Notes under the pieces: model-generated
The model's input: only the letters and a program-made list of their open reading frames with translations
Told to the model about the DNA's origin: nothing
Databases searched by the model: none
DNA from: Chloroflexota bacterium
GTDB taxonomy: Bacteria; Chloroflexota; UBA6077; JADZDV01
Assembly: GCA_020850915.1 (NCBI GenBank)
Contig: JADZDV010000003.1
Coordinates: 1 to 13,151 of the forward strand
DNA: 13,151 nt
Reading direction: 5' to 3'
Shown here: positions 1-7,323 of the stretch, in pieces
Numbering within the stretch: the stretch's first letter is position 1
How the letters are laid out: each line of letters opens with the position of its first letter
Made by a program: the position numbers and the translations under genes

Positions 1-1
1 G

Positions 2-385
2 ACACGCCAGTGGCCCCTGACCGCTCAGGAAGATATTCGGCTCGCTGAATTGGCGATCGCGGCCACACCGCCGCTCCTTTCGGGTGCACTCTACCATTGC
101 GAGCAAGCCTTTGAGAAAGCGCTCAAGGCATTTCTGACCTGGCATGGCCAGCCGTTCCAACGGACACATGACCTCTCAATCCTGGTACAGCTCTGTCAAC
201 AGATCGATCAAACCTTCTCGGCACTGGCAACCGACAGCGCCCTCGTTACGCCGTACGCCACCGAGTTCCGGTATCCGCCCGTTCTCGTGCCGCCCGCGGA
301 GTCCGACGCCACAGACGCTCTGCGAGCGACGCGAGCGACGCTCGCATGTGCATTGAGCCGGTTGCCCCCTACCACTCACCCGTGA
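2..385 (+). CDS. HEPN-domain protein, C-terminal part (5' end outside window)
   Basis: The reading frame is open from the first complete codon at the window edge, so the start lies upstream and a TTG at 50 is only an internal codon. The visible 127 residues match the COG2250-type HEPN domain: an amphipathic helix containing YHCEQAFEKALKAFL, then THDLSIL, then the conserved EFRYPPV segment, then a closing helix rich in Ala and Arg. HEPN proteins of this kind are usually encoded beside a small MNT nucleotidyltransferase and act as toxin-antitoxin or nucleotide-binding pairs; such a partner would lie to the left, outside the window. No R-x4-6-H ribonuclease motif is visible in this part, so RNase activity is not supported. 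The family call is fairly secure, the biological role is not. Confidence 0.75.
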   Translation, partial: TRQWPLTAQEDIRLAELAIAATPPLLSGALYHCEQAFEKALKAFLTWHGQPFQRTHDLSILVQLCQQIDQTFSALATDSALVTPYATEFRYPPVLVPPAESDATDALRATRATLACALSRLPPTTHP

Positions 386-392
386 GCCGAGG

Positions 393-413
393 GTGCGACA
401 TCCGACGTCGCAC
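393..413 (+). terminator. Hairpin just after the HEPN gene
   Basis: A perfect 7-bp inverted repeat, GTGCGAC / GTCGCAC, encloses a 7-nt loop and starts 7 nt after the HEPN stop codon. No T-tract follows, so if it ends transcription it is not a classical intrinsic terminator. It could equally be a regulatory dyad upstream of the next operon. Confidence 0.35.
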
Positions 414-422
414 GCCCCGCGC

Positions 423-451
423 TTCACCCTCTTCATCCACCCGGCTACACT
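423..451 (+). promoter_or_regulatory. Possible sigma70-type promoter for the membrane protein/Fe-S operon
   Basis: TTCACC at 423-428 and TACACT at 446-451 are separated by 17 nt, and each matches the -35/-10 consensus at four of six positions. It lies downstream of the HEPN hairpin and about 95 nt upstream of the proposed start of the next gene. This is a motif match only. Confidence 0.3.
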
Positions 452-545
452 CTCCGCGTTCCGCGGCTGCACCGGGCGACTGCGCGTCGCGGACGGCAGG
501 CTTGTCCTGCCTCGAGTGAGAGACCATCTCGGGGAGTTGTTGCGC

Positions 546-764
546 GTGAAATTGGGTCGGCTGGAACCGGTGGTCGCCGGTGGGGTGGCGCTGGTCGGGA
601 TCGTCGGGACCACGTACGGCGCATTCAGCCATGTCACGCAGGTGAACGCACCGAGCGCATGCAGCATTCTGGTCGGCGGGTTCTGGCTGGGCAACGCCCT
701 CGCCCGCCATGACCTGCCGCTCTTTCCCAGGCGGCACCAGCCTCCGGAAGGGCAGCAGAGCTGA
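546..764 (+). CDS. Small two-helix membrane protein, translationally coupled to the Fe-S oxidoreductase
   Basis: I do not recognise a named family. The proposed start is GTG at 546 because GGGGAG lies 9 nt upstream; GTG at 516 or 393 would also keep the frame open but has no clear ribosome binding site. The 72-residue product begins MKLGRLEP and has two hydrophobic stretches, about residues 9-28 and 38-52, then a basic, Pro-rich tail. Its TGA stop shares its last base with the next ATG (TGATG), which argues that this frame is translated and coupled to the Fe-S oxidoreductase. A role as a small accessory membrane subunit is inference from this coupling. Confidence 0.55.
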   Translation: MKLGRLEPVVAGGVALVGIVGTTYGAFSHVTQVNAPSACSILVGGFWLGNALARHDLPLFPRRHQPPEGQQS

Positions 765-2890
765 TGCCTACGCGCGAGATCGACTGGAACGTCAGCGAGC
801 TAGCGATCGCGGCGATGTACGCGTTAGTGGTCGTCCAGGCGCTCTTCCTCGGCTACGGCGCCACGCAGCGGTATCTCATGTGGCGGACCGGCAAGCCGTA
901 CGGGCCGGTCACGAACGTCGGAGCGCGCCTCAAGGCCACGCTGGCCGTCGCCTTCCTGCACAGGCGGCTGATTCGGCCTGGCTATGTCTACGCCGGGCTG
1001 ATGCACCTGTTCATCTTCTGGGGCTTCATCTTCCTCTTCATCGGTACGCTGATCGTGCTGCTCGAGGCAGACCTTATGAAGCCCTACTTTGGGGTCAGCT
1101 TCTTCCGCGGTCCGTTCTACGTCGTCTACAAGCTGGTCATCAACTTCTTCGGCCTGCTGTTCGTCGTCGGTCTGCTGATGGCCGCCTATCGCCGCTACGT
1201 CCAGGTGCCGATCAAGTTCAAGCGCAGTCTGAGCGACGACGCGATCGCGCTGGGCCTGCTGCTACTGCTGGGACTGACCGGCTTCGCCCTTCAGACGCTC
1301 CGTCTGGCGGCCACGCGCGACCCGAACGCCGCGCTCCACTGGGTCTCATACCCGTTCGTGCTGCTGCTGTGGGGCGTCGACAGCGGCGCACTCCAGGTGG
1401 TGCACGCGGGCACGTGGTGGGTCCACATGCTGTTGAACACGGCGTTCATCACCTACATTCCCCTCTCCAAGCTGTTCCACATGTTCAGCGGCCCCGCCAA
1501 CGTCTTCACCCGCTCCGCCGAGCCGAAGGGCGCGCTGCCGACAATCGAGAACATCGAGGAGCAGGAGCGCTTCGGGGTGAGCGCGCTCTCCGATTTCAAC
1601 TGGAAGCAGCTCCTGAACTACGACGCCTGTATGCGCTGTGGGCGCTGCCTCGACTTCTGCCCGACCTTCACCACTGGCAAGCCGCTCAAGCCGCGCCAGC
1701 TCATCATCGAAGTCGGCGCCTACATGGCGCAGCGAGAGGGGATGCTGGCGGGCCCGGCCGGGCCGCTCCCTGCCGAGGCCGGCATCCGGGGACACGACCT
1801 GACCCAGCCGGACGCGCCGACCATCGCGGATGTCTCATTACCCGCGGAGCTCATCGGCACGATCGTCTCGGAGGAGGAGATCTGGGACTGCACCACCTGC
1901 CGCGCCTGCATGGAGCAGTGCCCGGTGTTGATCGAGCACGTGCCGATGATCGTCGAGCTGCGCCGCCACCTGGTGCTGGAGCAGAGCAGCTTCCCGCCGG
2001 AACTGGTGACGTTGTTCAACAATCTCGAGCGCAACGGCAACCCGTTCTCCATGCCGGCGAGCACACGCGCCGACTGGGCCGCATCGCTCGGAGTGCGCCA
2101 GCTCGCGGAGGTCGAAGACCCGAACACGCTCGAGGTGATCTACTGGGTCGGCTGCATGTCCTCGTTCGACGCCCGGACACAGAAGGTCGCAACCTCGCTG
2201 GTGAAGATCTTCCAGGCCGCCGGGGTGGAGTTCGCGATCCTGGGTCGTGAGGAGTCCTGCAGCGGCGATCCCGCGCGACGGGCGGGCAACGAGTACCTCT
2301 TCCAGATCCTGGCCCAGCAGAACGTCGAGCGGCTGGAGGCGTACCAGGCGAAGCGGATCGTGGCCACCTGTCCGCACTGCTTCAACACGATCAAGAACGA
2401 GTACCCGCGGTTCGGCGGTAGCTACGAGGTCATTCACCACAGCCAGTACATCGAGGAGCTGGTGCGCTCCGGGCGGCTGAGCGTCCCAACGAGCCTCTCG
2501 CCCGAGACGTTCGCCTACCACGATCCGTGCTACCTCGGCCGCTACAACGACATCTACGACGCGCCCCGCCGGGTGCTCCAGCAGGTGGAGGGCGGCTTCC
2601 TCGAGCTGCCGCGCTGCCGCGACCGCGGCTTCTGCTGTGGCGCTGGCGGAGCGAGAGCCTTCATGGAGGAGCGGCGCGGCACGCGGATCAGCCATAACCG
2701 CCTGGAGGAGGCGTTCATCACCCAGGCCGACGGTATCGCCGTGGGCTGCCCGTTCTGCGTGACGATGTTCGAGGACGGTGTCCGTGTCCTGAACGCCGAG
2801 GAGCGGTTCAAAGTCCGAGACATCGCGGAGCTGGTGGCGGCGTCGATCGAGCCGAGGTCCGAGGCACCAACCGCGGAGTCAGGATCGTAG
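764..2890 (+). CDS. Membrane-anchored Fe-S oxidoreductase, heterodisulfide reductase subunit D/GlpC-like
   Basis: This 708-residue protein joins a NarI/cytochrome b-like membrane domain (about residues 10-245, five or six hydrophobic helices) to an HdrD/GlpC-like electron-transfer part. His81, His214, His221 and His239 are candidate haem ligands. Two 4Fe-4S motifs follow: Cys289/292/295/299 and Cys376/379/382/386. Two CCG domains come next: Cys464, Cys499 and Cys536-x2-Cys539, where the usual CC pair is Ser-Cys; then Cys589, Cys624-Cys625 and Cys662-x2-Cys665, which is complete. Such fusions are often near ETF or acyl-CoA dehydrogenase genes and are thought to link a soluble donor to the membrane quinone pool. 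The specific donor cannot be read from this sequence. ATG 764 overlaps the preceding stop, and GGAAGG lies upstream. No partner dehydrogenase is visible in the window. Confidence 0.9.
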   Translation: MPTREIDWNVSELAIAAMYALVVVQALFLGYGATQRYLMWRTGKPYGPVTNVGARLKATLAVAFLHRRLIRPGYVYAGLMHLFIFWGFIFLFIGTLIVLLEADLMKPYFGVSFFRGPFYVVYKLVINFFGLLFVVGLLMAAYRRYVQVPIKFKRSLSDDAIALGLLLLLGLTGFALQTLRLAATRDPNAALHWVSYPFVLLLWGVDSGALQVVHAGTWWVHMLLNTAFITYIPLSKLFHMFSGPANVFTRSAEPKGALPTIENIEEQERFGVSALSDFNWKQLLNYDACMRCGRCLDFCPTFTTGKPLKPRQLIIEVGAYMAQREGMLAGPAGPLPAEAGIRGHDLTQPDAPTIADVSLPAELIGTIVSEEEIWDCTTCRACMEQCPVLIEHVPMIVELRRHLVLEQSSFPPELVTLFNNLERNGNPFSMPASTRADWAASLGVRQLAEVEDPNTLEVIYWVGCMSSFDARTQKVATSLVKIFQAAGVEFAILGREESCSGDPARRAGNEYLFQILAQQNVERLEAYQAKRIVATCPHCFNTIKNEYPRFGGSYEVIHHSQYIEELVRSGRLSVPTSLSPETFAYHDPCYLGRYNDIYDAPRRVLQQVEGGFLELPRCRDRGFCCGAGGARAFMEERRGTRISHNRLEEAFITQADGIAVGCPFCVTMFEDGVRVLNAEERFKVRDIAELVAASIEPRSEAPTAESGS

Positions 2891-3071
2891 GCGGTGCCTG
2901 CCATGCGGAGCTTGCGAGCGATCGCGCGGTAGGGCTCTGACCAACAGCGCCAGACCGCCGGCGCGGGACAAGCGGACCGGCTGGCTCTGGGAAGGCAGGT
3001 CGCAACTGCGTGATCCCTCGCAGGCTCGGGATAACAGCTGACTATTAGGTTGGCCGGTTGTGTCGCGGCAC

Positions 3072-3135
3072 GGGATGGGGATGGGGGTGGGGATGGGGAT
3101 GGGGATGGGGATGGGGATGGGGATGGGGATGGGGT
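3072..3135 (+). repeat. (GGGGAT)n microsatellite with G-quadruplex potential
   Basis: A 64-nt run begins with GGGAT, continues with nine hexamers (eight GGGGAT and one GGGGGT, at 3083-3088) and ends in GGGGT. It therefore holds eleven consecutive runs of three to five G separated by one or two bases, which suits several overlapping G-quadruplexes on the + strand and C-rich i-motifs on the - strand. It sits between the ends of two convergent genes, 13 nt from the stop of the aldo/keto reductase. Read on the - strand it encodes Pro-Ser repeats, but no real gene spans it. The remainder of the 258-bp gap holds only weak hairpins. Confidence 0.97.
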
Positions 3136-3148
3136 CAGAGGAGCGCGC

Positions 3149-4597
3149 TCAGCCGCGGGAGAACGCCTCGGCGATGGCGCGGACGTCTGGCAGCGGGGGC
3201 ATGGCCATGACGCCAACGGCGTCGTGGACGTAGGCGAGGTGGCGCATGCCGTTGAGGGCGCTGGTCACGCCCGGGGTGGAGACGACGAAGTCTAGCGCGA
3301 GGCGCGAGAGGCTTTCGTGCAGCAGGGCAGGTGGCACGAATCGCTCCAGGGCCGCGCGGATCTGGGCCGAGACGCGCGGGTCGCGAAGCTGCGCTCGCTC
3401 CTGAAGTCGCTCGAACAGGGCGTGCAACCGTTGCTGGTAGCGGCCGACCTCGCGCTCGATCTCCGGGGATGGCCGCGGGCCCGCCGCGCGCAGGACGTCC
3501 CCCAGCCCTCGCCGCGCCTCTGGGACGATCTCCCCTCGCACCAGCGGATCCCATGTCTCGAGAGCCTTCGTCTCATCCCAGCGGTCGTCGAAGATCGTGG
3601 CAGTGGCCGGCGGCTGCGCTCCAGAGGCCCATCGGCCGAGGAGCGCTTCCTGCTCGCGCACCTGTTCCACGAGCGAGCGGAGGGCGCGGTCGCTCCCGGG
3701 CTCGTCATCCCGCGGCTCGTCCGCGAGTCGGACCAGACGCCCTCGGGCAAAGGCGTTGAGCGGCCGGTTCGCCAGCACGCCCAGACCGTGCCGCTGCGCG
3801 CTCTCGAGCGCCGACCCGTCCGGAGTGTTGGGCTGCAGCAGAGCACCCGCCTCGAAGAGGTTGTAGGGCAACTGCAGCACAGCCATCCGCCCGTCTGACG
3901 CCTGCACCATCCGGGTTACGCTGGTGGCGTCGTACTGCTCGCCTGGCACGACGCAGGTGTTGGAGGAGACGCCATAGGCGCTAATCCGGCCCTCGCCGAC
4001 GGCTTGATCGAGGTAGGCGAACGCCCGCCACAGGCGGTCGTAGAACGCGTCCCGCGTCGGTTCGAGGGGTGGCGGGTTGTCCTGGTGCGCCGTCTCGCTG
4101 AGGAAATACTCAGGGTTGTGCAACAGGAGCACGTCGAGCGTCTCGACGCCGAGCCGCTCCAGGGCACGGCCAAGCTGGTCCTCCAGGAACTCCGGTGAGA
4201 TGCAGTGCCAGCAGCTCTCCTGGTACTTCACCATCTCGGGGAACGGCCTGCCCTCGGCCTCGCGTTGCCGTGCCAGCTCCTGGTTCGGTCCCTGGACATA
4301 GCCGACCTTGCTGACCAGCACGGTCTGTTCACGCGGTACGATCGCTCCAGCCAGCACCTCGCCGACGAGCAGCTCGGAGTCGCCCAGCATGTAGTTGGAC
4401 GAGGTGTCGATCAGGTTCACGCCCTGGCGCAGCGCCTCGCGGAGCGACGCTCGGTGGGCCGGGTCGCTCCGGCCGGCGCGGTAGCCGCCGAAGCCGATAC
4501 TGGAGACCAGCAGGCCGGTCGTGCCCAACTGCCGGTAGCCCGGCCGGTCGCCGGCTCGACCTCTCGTGCCTTCTGGAGTCGCGCGCCCACGGACCAT
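3149..4597 (-). CDS. Aldo/keto reductase with a large C-terminal-half insertion
   Basis: Predicted 482-residue NAD(P)H-dependent oxidoreductase of the AKR superfamily. The TIM-barrel start YRQLGTTGLLVSSIGFGG is followed by the catalytic tetrad Asp64, Tyr69, Lys97 and His160 (in LLLHNPEYF). Later barrel elements include YGVSSNT, LQLPYNLFE and, near the end, DFVVSTPGVTSALNGM, the usual last strand and cofactor-binding segment. AKRs are normally about 320-350 residues; here about residues 293-429 form an extra, charged, mostly helical block before that last segment. ATG 4597 is chosen because AGGAG lies 8 nt upstream; the adjoining TTG at 4600 is a weaker alternative. Substrate cannot be assigned. 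It is transcribed divergently from the CMD-like gene and convergently to the Fe-S oxidoreductase. Confidence 0.85.
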   Translation of the reverse strand: MVRGRATPEGTRGRAGDRPGYRQLGTTGLLVSSIGFGGYRAGRSDPAHRASLREALRQGVNLIDTSSNYMLGDSELLVGEVLAGAIVPREQTVLVSKVGYVQGPNQELARQREAEGRPFPEMVKYQESCWHCISPEFLEDQLGRALERLGVETLDVLLLHNPEYFLSETAHQDNPPPLEPTRDAFYDRLWRAFAYLDQAVGEGRISAYGVSSNTCVVPGEQYDATSVTRMVQASDGRMAVLQLPYNLFEAGALLQPNTPDGSALESAQRHGLGVLANRPLNAFARGRLVRLADEPRDDEPGSDRALRSLVEQVREQEALLGRWASGAQPPATATIFDDRWDETKALETWDPLVRGEIVPEARRGLGDVLRAAGPRPSPEIEREVGRYQQRLHALFERLQERAQLRDPRVSAQIRAALERFVPPALLHESLSRLALDFVVSTPGVTSALNGMRHLAYVHDAVGVMAMPPLPDVRAIAEAFSRG

Positions 4598-4933
4598 CAA
4601 GTCGTCTCCTCGCCGCTCCGGTCATGATGGCACATCCTGGGGCGCCCGCCGCTCTGCAGCGCTGGTGGCCCGCGCGAGACCGCGGAGCGGCGAAATCCTC
4701 CCCTGAGACTCAGGTGACGGTCAGGAGCTGTGGTCGCGAGCCGAGCGTGCCCGGGCTGCGCCCCACCTACGCGACTGCCTCTCCGCGCCCTCGCTCACGC
4801 CGGACGGCGACCGGATCGGTTACAGTCTGGGCCGTGGTGACGACACCGGCCTGCTGCCCGCCGGCCAGCCCGCGCCACTTCAATCTGTCCAGTGGCCAGG
4901 GGCGCGCGGCCCCAGCCGTGTGGAGGTCCGAGC
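4598..4933. other. Divergent intergenic region with a small dyad
   Basis: This 336-bp stretch separates the starts of the aldo/keto reductase (-) and the CMD-like gene (+) and should hold both promoters. I find no convincing -35/-10 pair; TACAGT at 4821-4826 resembles a -10 box but has no matching -35. The clearest structure is the dyad CCTGAGACTCAGG at 4702-4714 (6-bp arms around one base), a possible operator. A long + frame here has no coding character that I recognise. Confidence 0.4.
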
Positions 4934-5713
4934 GTGTCGCTAGATCGCGATCCCATCGAGCGTCTCAAAGCAGGACGGGGCTACGTTGAGGGCGGCTGGC
5001 CCCTCGCCTACCGTCTCGACCCTGACTTCGTCTCCGCCATGGTCGAGGTCTCCGGCCGCTCCCACCTGTATGAAGGCTTCTCAACCGAGGGCTGCCTGCT
5101 CGGAATAGTGGACCGCGAACTGATCGCCACGACGCTGCTGGCGATGCAGGGACGCTCCTACTTCGCCTATAACCATGTCGTCCGCCTGGACAAAATGGGC
5201 ATCGACCGACAGCTCTTCCTGGACGCCTTCGCGGCCGGCTATCCGGTCGGTGGGCTCGGGACCGTGCTGAACGGGCTACGGGCGTTCATGATGGCGGACG
5301 GCTTGATGCCAACGGAGATCCCATTGCGGCCGGTCCGTCCCGTCCCAGCGCGGGTCGGCGCGCCACCGCCGAGCCGCGGCGAAGACACTGCCGGCGTGCT
5401 CCGCTACGCGGAGGAGCGCCACCCGTCGTTCCTGCAGCGGCTGGAGAGCCTGGCGAACGAGGTCTCCAGCGGTGAGCTGCTGCCGCTCGGGCCGCGCGAG
5501 CTGCCGTCGTACCTGGACGATCTGATCCCGACGGTGATGCTCGCCTCGCGCAACGCGGTCGAGGATGCCGCCGGCTACGTGCAGCGGGCGCTCGGGCGCG
5601 GGGCGACGCCGCGGCACGTGATGGAGGCGGCAGAGTCTGCCGCGCCGATGTCCGGCTTCCCCACGATCCTGCTGACGCTCCAGGCGCTCCGTGTAGCGCA
5701 GTCGACAACGTGA
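4934..5713 (+). CDS. Tandem AhpD/carboxymuconolactone decarboxylase-like protein without redox cysteines
   Basis: The start is GTG 4934, preceded by GGAGG with an ideal 7-nt spacer; the frame stays open upstream but lacks such a site. The 259-residue product appears to be two copies of the all-helical CMD/AhpD fold. The first (about residues 35-120) has DRELIATTLLAMQGRSYFAY, NHVVRLDKMGID and the FAAGYPVGGLGTVL turn. The second (about 165-255) has the parallel series LPSYLDDLIPTVMLASRNAV, YVQRALGRGAT and AAPMSGFPTILLTL. Neither copy has the CxxC pair of peroxide-reducing AhpD proteins; Ser, Ala and Asn occupy those places. A redox role is therefore unlikely, and decarboxylase-like, cofactor-binding or structural roles remain open. 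The fold call rests on pattern recognition. Confidence 0.6.
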   Translation: MSLDRDPIERLKAGRGYVEGGWPLAYRLDPDFVSAMVEVSGRSHLYEGFSTEGCLLGIVDRELIATTLLAMQGRSYFAYNHVVRLDKMGIDRQLFLDAFAAGYPVGGLGTVLNGLRAFMMADGLMPTEIPLRPVRPVPARVGAPPPSRGEDTAGVLRYAEERHPSFLQRLESLANEVSSGELLPLGPRELPSYLDDLIPTVMLASRNAVEDAAGYVQRALGRGATPRHVMEAAESAAPMSGFPTILLTLQALRVAQSTT

Positions 5714-5721
5714 GCCGGGAG

Positions 5722-5765
5722 GCGGGCTGGCCGGCTCGACGCCTGACCAGGGCCGGCCAGCCCGC
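5722..5765. terminator. Perfect 14-bp stem between convergent genes, likely bidirectional terminator
   Basis: GCGGGCTGGCCGGC at 5722-5735 pairs perfectly with its complement at 5752-5765 around a 16-nt loop. It fills most of the 55-bp gap between the CMD-like gene (stop 8 nt before the left arm) and the AAA+ gene (stop codon 3 nt beyond the right arm). There is no T-tract on either strand. Position and perfection favour a shared terminator or mRNA 3'-end stabiliser. Confidence 0.65.
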
Positions 5766-5768
5766 TGA

Positions 5769-7241
5769 CTACAGATTCCCGAAGTAGCCCCGGCAGGCGC
5801 GGTCGAGCATGTCCCGCGTCATGGCCGGCGGGACCATCAGGTACTGCGCCACCGCCTGGAGCTGGTCCAGCACATCGCGCGGCTGGCACATCCGCAGCGG
5901 GCGCTTGCTGGGCGACCACCAGCGCTGCAGCATCTCGCGGTACGACCACTCGTCGAAGGCGATACCCCGCCCGGCGCACGCGAGGCGGAACACCTCCTCG
6001 AACATCGCGGGCTCCGGGTCGTCCACCCGGATCTTGAACTTGATCCTCCGCAGGAACGCCTCGTCCACCAGGTCCTCCGGCTTCAGGTTGGTGGAGAAGA
6101 TCAAGAGCTGGTCAAACGGAATGGCGAGCTTCTTGCCTGTGGCCAGGTTCAAGTAGTCGAGCCGCTTTTCCAGCGGCACGATCCAGCGATTCAGCAGGTC
6201 GCTCGGGCGGACGAGCTGTCGGCCGAAGTCGTCGACGAAGAAGACCCCCCCGTTGGCCTTCATCTGGAGCGGCGCCTCGTAGAAGCGTCCAACGTCGCTC
6301 CAGAGCAGGTCCAGGCCGGCCAAGGTCAGCTCGCCGCCCGCGACGACCACCGGCCGCTTCACGAGCACCCAGCGGGGATCGCGCCGCTGCTCGAACGGGT
6401 CGGCGACCGGCTCGTGATTGAGTGCGTCGAACACCTTGATGACCCAGCCGTCCACCTCCACCGCGTACGGCAGGTAGATCCGGTCGCCCATGAGGCGGGT
6501 GATACGCTCGGCCAGCGCGGTCTTGCCGTTGCCGGGCGCGCCGAAGATGAACAGCGAGCTACCTGAGTTCACTGCCGGTCCAAGCTGGTCCAGCAGCTCC
6601 TGCTTGACGGTCAGGTCGCGAAAGGCGTCGCGAATGTTCTGGACCGTGACGCTGACCGAGCGGACGCTCTGGCTCTCGATTGCCCGGCAGTAGTCGCTGA
6701 GCGGAACAGGGAGCGGTCCCTGGTACTGGGTCTTGGCAAGCGCCTCCTCTGCGCGCTCCTTGCCCTTACCGACCAGCGCATAGACGTAGCCGGAGTCGCC
6801 CATGCCGCGCTGGCCCTTCACCTCCAGGAAGTGCTGGGCCGAGAGCTCCTTCACGAGCGGACCGACCACCTGGTAGGACAGGGCGATCTCCTGACCGATC
6901 TCCACGGCCGTGAGCGCCTGCTGGAAGTACAGGGTGCGGATGATGTGGTCTTCGATCAGCGGCTGGGCCAGGCCGGTCTGCTCGAGCGTCGTCGGCATCC
7001 CTGGGACGAACCGCGCGTCATCCCCGGTCGATCGCACTGGCGCGGGCGACGCGACGGTCCCGGCCCGCCCCATGCTGGCCGCCGGGTCCTGCCCAGGGCG
7101 GGGAGACGGCAGGAACGCCGGTTCAGGCGCCATGGTGGGTGCAGAAGCGAACGGAGACACGTCGATACTCGCGCGCCGCTGGGCCACCAGCCGCTCGAGC
7201 CGTCCAAGGACCGCCTCATCCTGCCGCTCAGGGAGAGCCAT
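5769..7241 (-). CDS. AAA+ ATPase with N-terminal winged-helix domain
   Basis: 490 residues from ATG 7241, which follows GGGGG with a 5-nt spacer; an upstream GTG at 7286 is less likely. Residues ~1-85 are low-complexity and Pro/Ala-rich, hence probably disordered. About residues 85-165 look like a winged helix (LTAVEIGQEIALSYQVVGPL followed by a wing-like GQRGMGDSGYVYAL). The AAA+ module follows: Walker A GAPGNGKT at 234-241 (Lys240), Walker B FFVDDFG with Asp337-Asp338, sensor-1 Asn385 in FSTNLKP, and Arg398-Arg399 as arginine-finger or sensor candidates. A helical lid ends in a C-terminal GYFGNL. ATP hydrolysis is well supported; the substrate is unknown. The winged helix may bind DNA or act as a protein docking module. 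No obvious partner gene lies beside it. Confidence 0.85.
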   Translation of the reverse strand: MALPERQDEAVLGRLERLVAQRRASIDVSPFASAPTMAPEPAFLPSPRPGQDPAASMGRAGTVASPAPVRSTGDDARFVPGMPTTLEQTGLAQPLIEDHIIRTLYFQQALTAVEIGQEIALSYQVVGPLVKELSAQHFLEVKGQRGMGDSGYVYALVGKGKERAEEALAKTQYQGPLPVPLSDYCRAIESQSVRSVSVTVQNIRDAFRDLTVKQELLDQLGPAVNSGSSLFIFGAPGNGKTALAERITRLMGDRIYLPYAVEVDGWVIKVFDALNHEPVADPFEQRRDPRWVLVKRPVVVAGGELTLAGLDLLWSDVGRFYEAPLQMKANGGVFFVDDFGRQLVRPSDLLNRWIVPLEKRLDYLNLATGKKLAIPFDQLLIFSTNLKPEDLVDEAFLRRIKFKIRVDDPEPAMFEEVFRLACAGRGIAFDEWSYREMLQRWWSPSKRPLRMCQPRDVLDQLQAVAQYLMVPPAMTRDMLDRACRGYFGNL

Positions 7242-7292
7242 CGATTCCCCCGGTGTGCCCGGCACGACGCGACAGCGCCAGGCCACCTCCGT

Positions 7293-7323
7293 AGAGTACG
7301 CACGAGCCCGTGCCTCTGTTCAA
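7293..7323 (-). promoter_or_regulatory. Possible promoter for the AAA+ ATPase gene
   Basis: On the - strand, TTGAAC (7318-7323) and TACTCT (7293-7298) resemble -35 and -10 boxes but are 19 nt apart, slightly long. They lie about 52 nt upstream of the chosen ATG. Weak motif evidence only. Confidence 0.25.

Noticed and set aside
393..545. Upstream GTG starts for the small membrane protein
   Set aside because: GTG 393 falls on the hairpin itself and GTG 516 lacks a ribosome binding site; GTG 546 has GGGGAG at 9 nt.
709..2250. 513-codon + frame overlapping the Fe-S oxidoreductase
   Set aside because: Arg/Ala/Pro-rich shadow frame caused by high G+C; the overlapping frame carries all the cysteine motifs.
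2554..3216. Long - strand frame with Pro-Ser repeats
   Set aside because: The repeat comes from the GGGGAT microsatellite; the rest is antisense to the Fe-S gene and has no recognisable domain or ribosome binding site.
4624..4989. 121-codon + frame in the divergent intergenic region
   Set aside because: No recognisable domain, Arg/Pro/Ser-rich, and it overlaps the well-supported start of the CMD-like gene in another frame.
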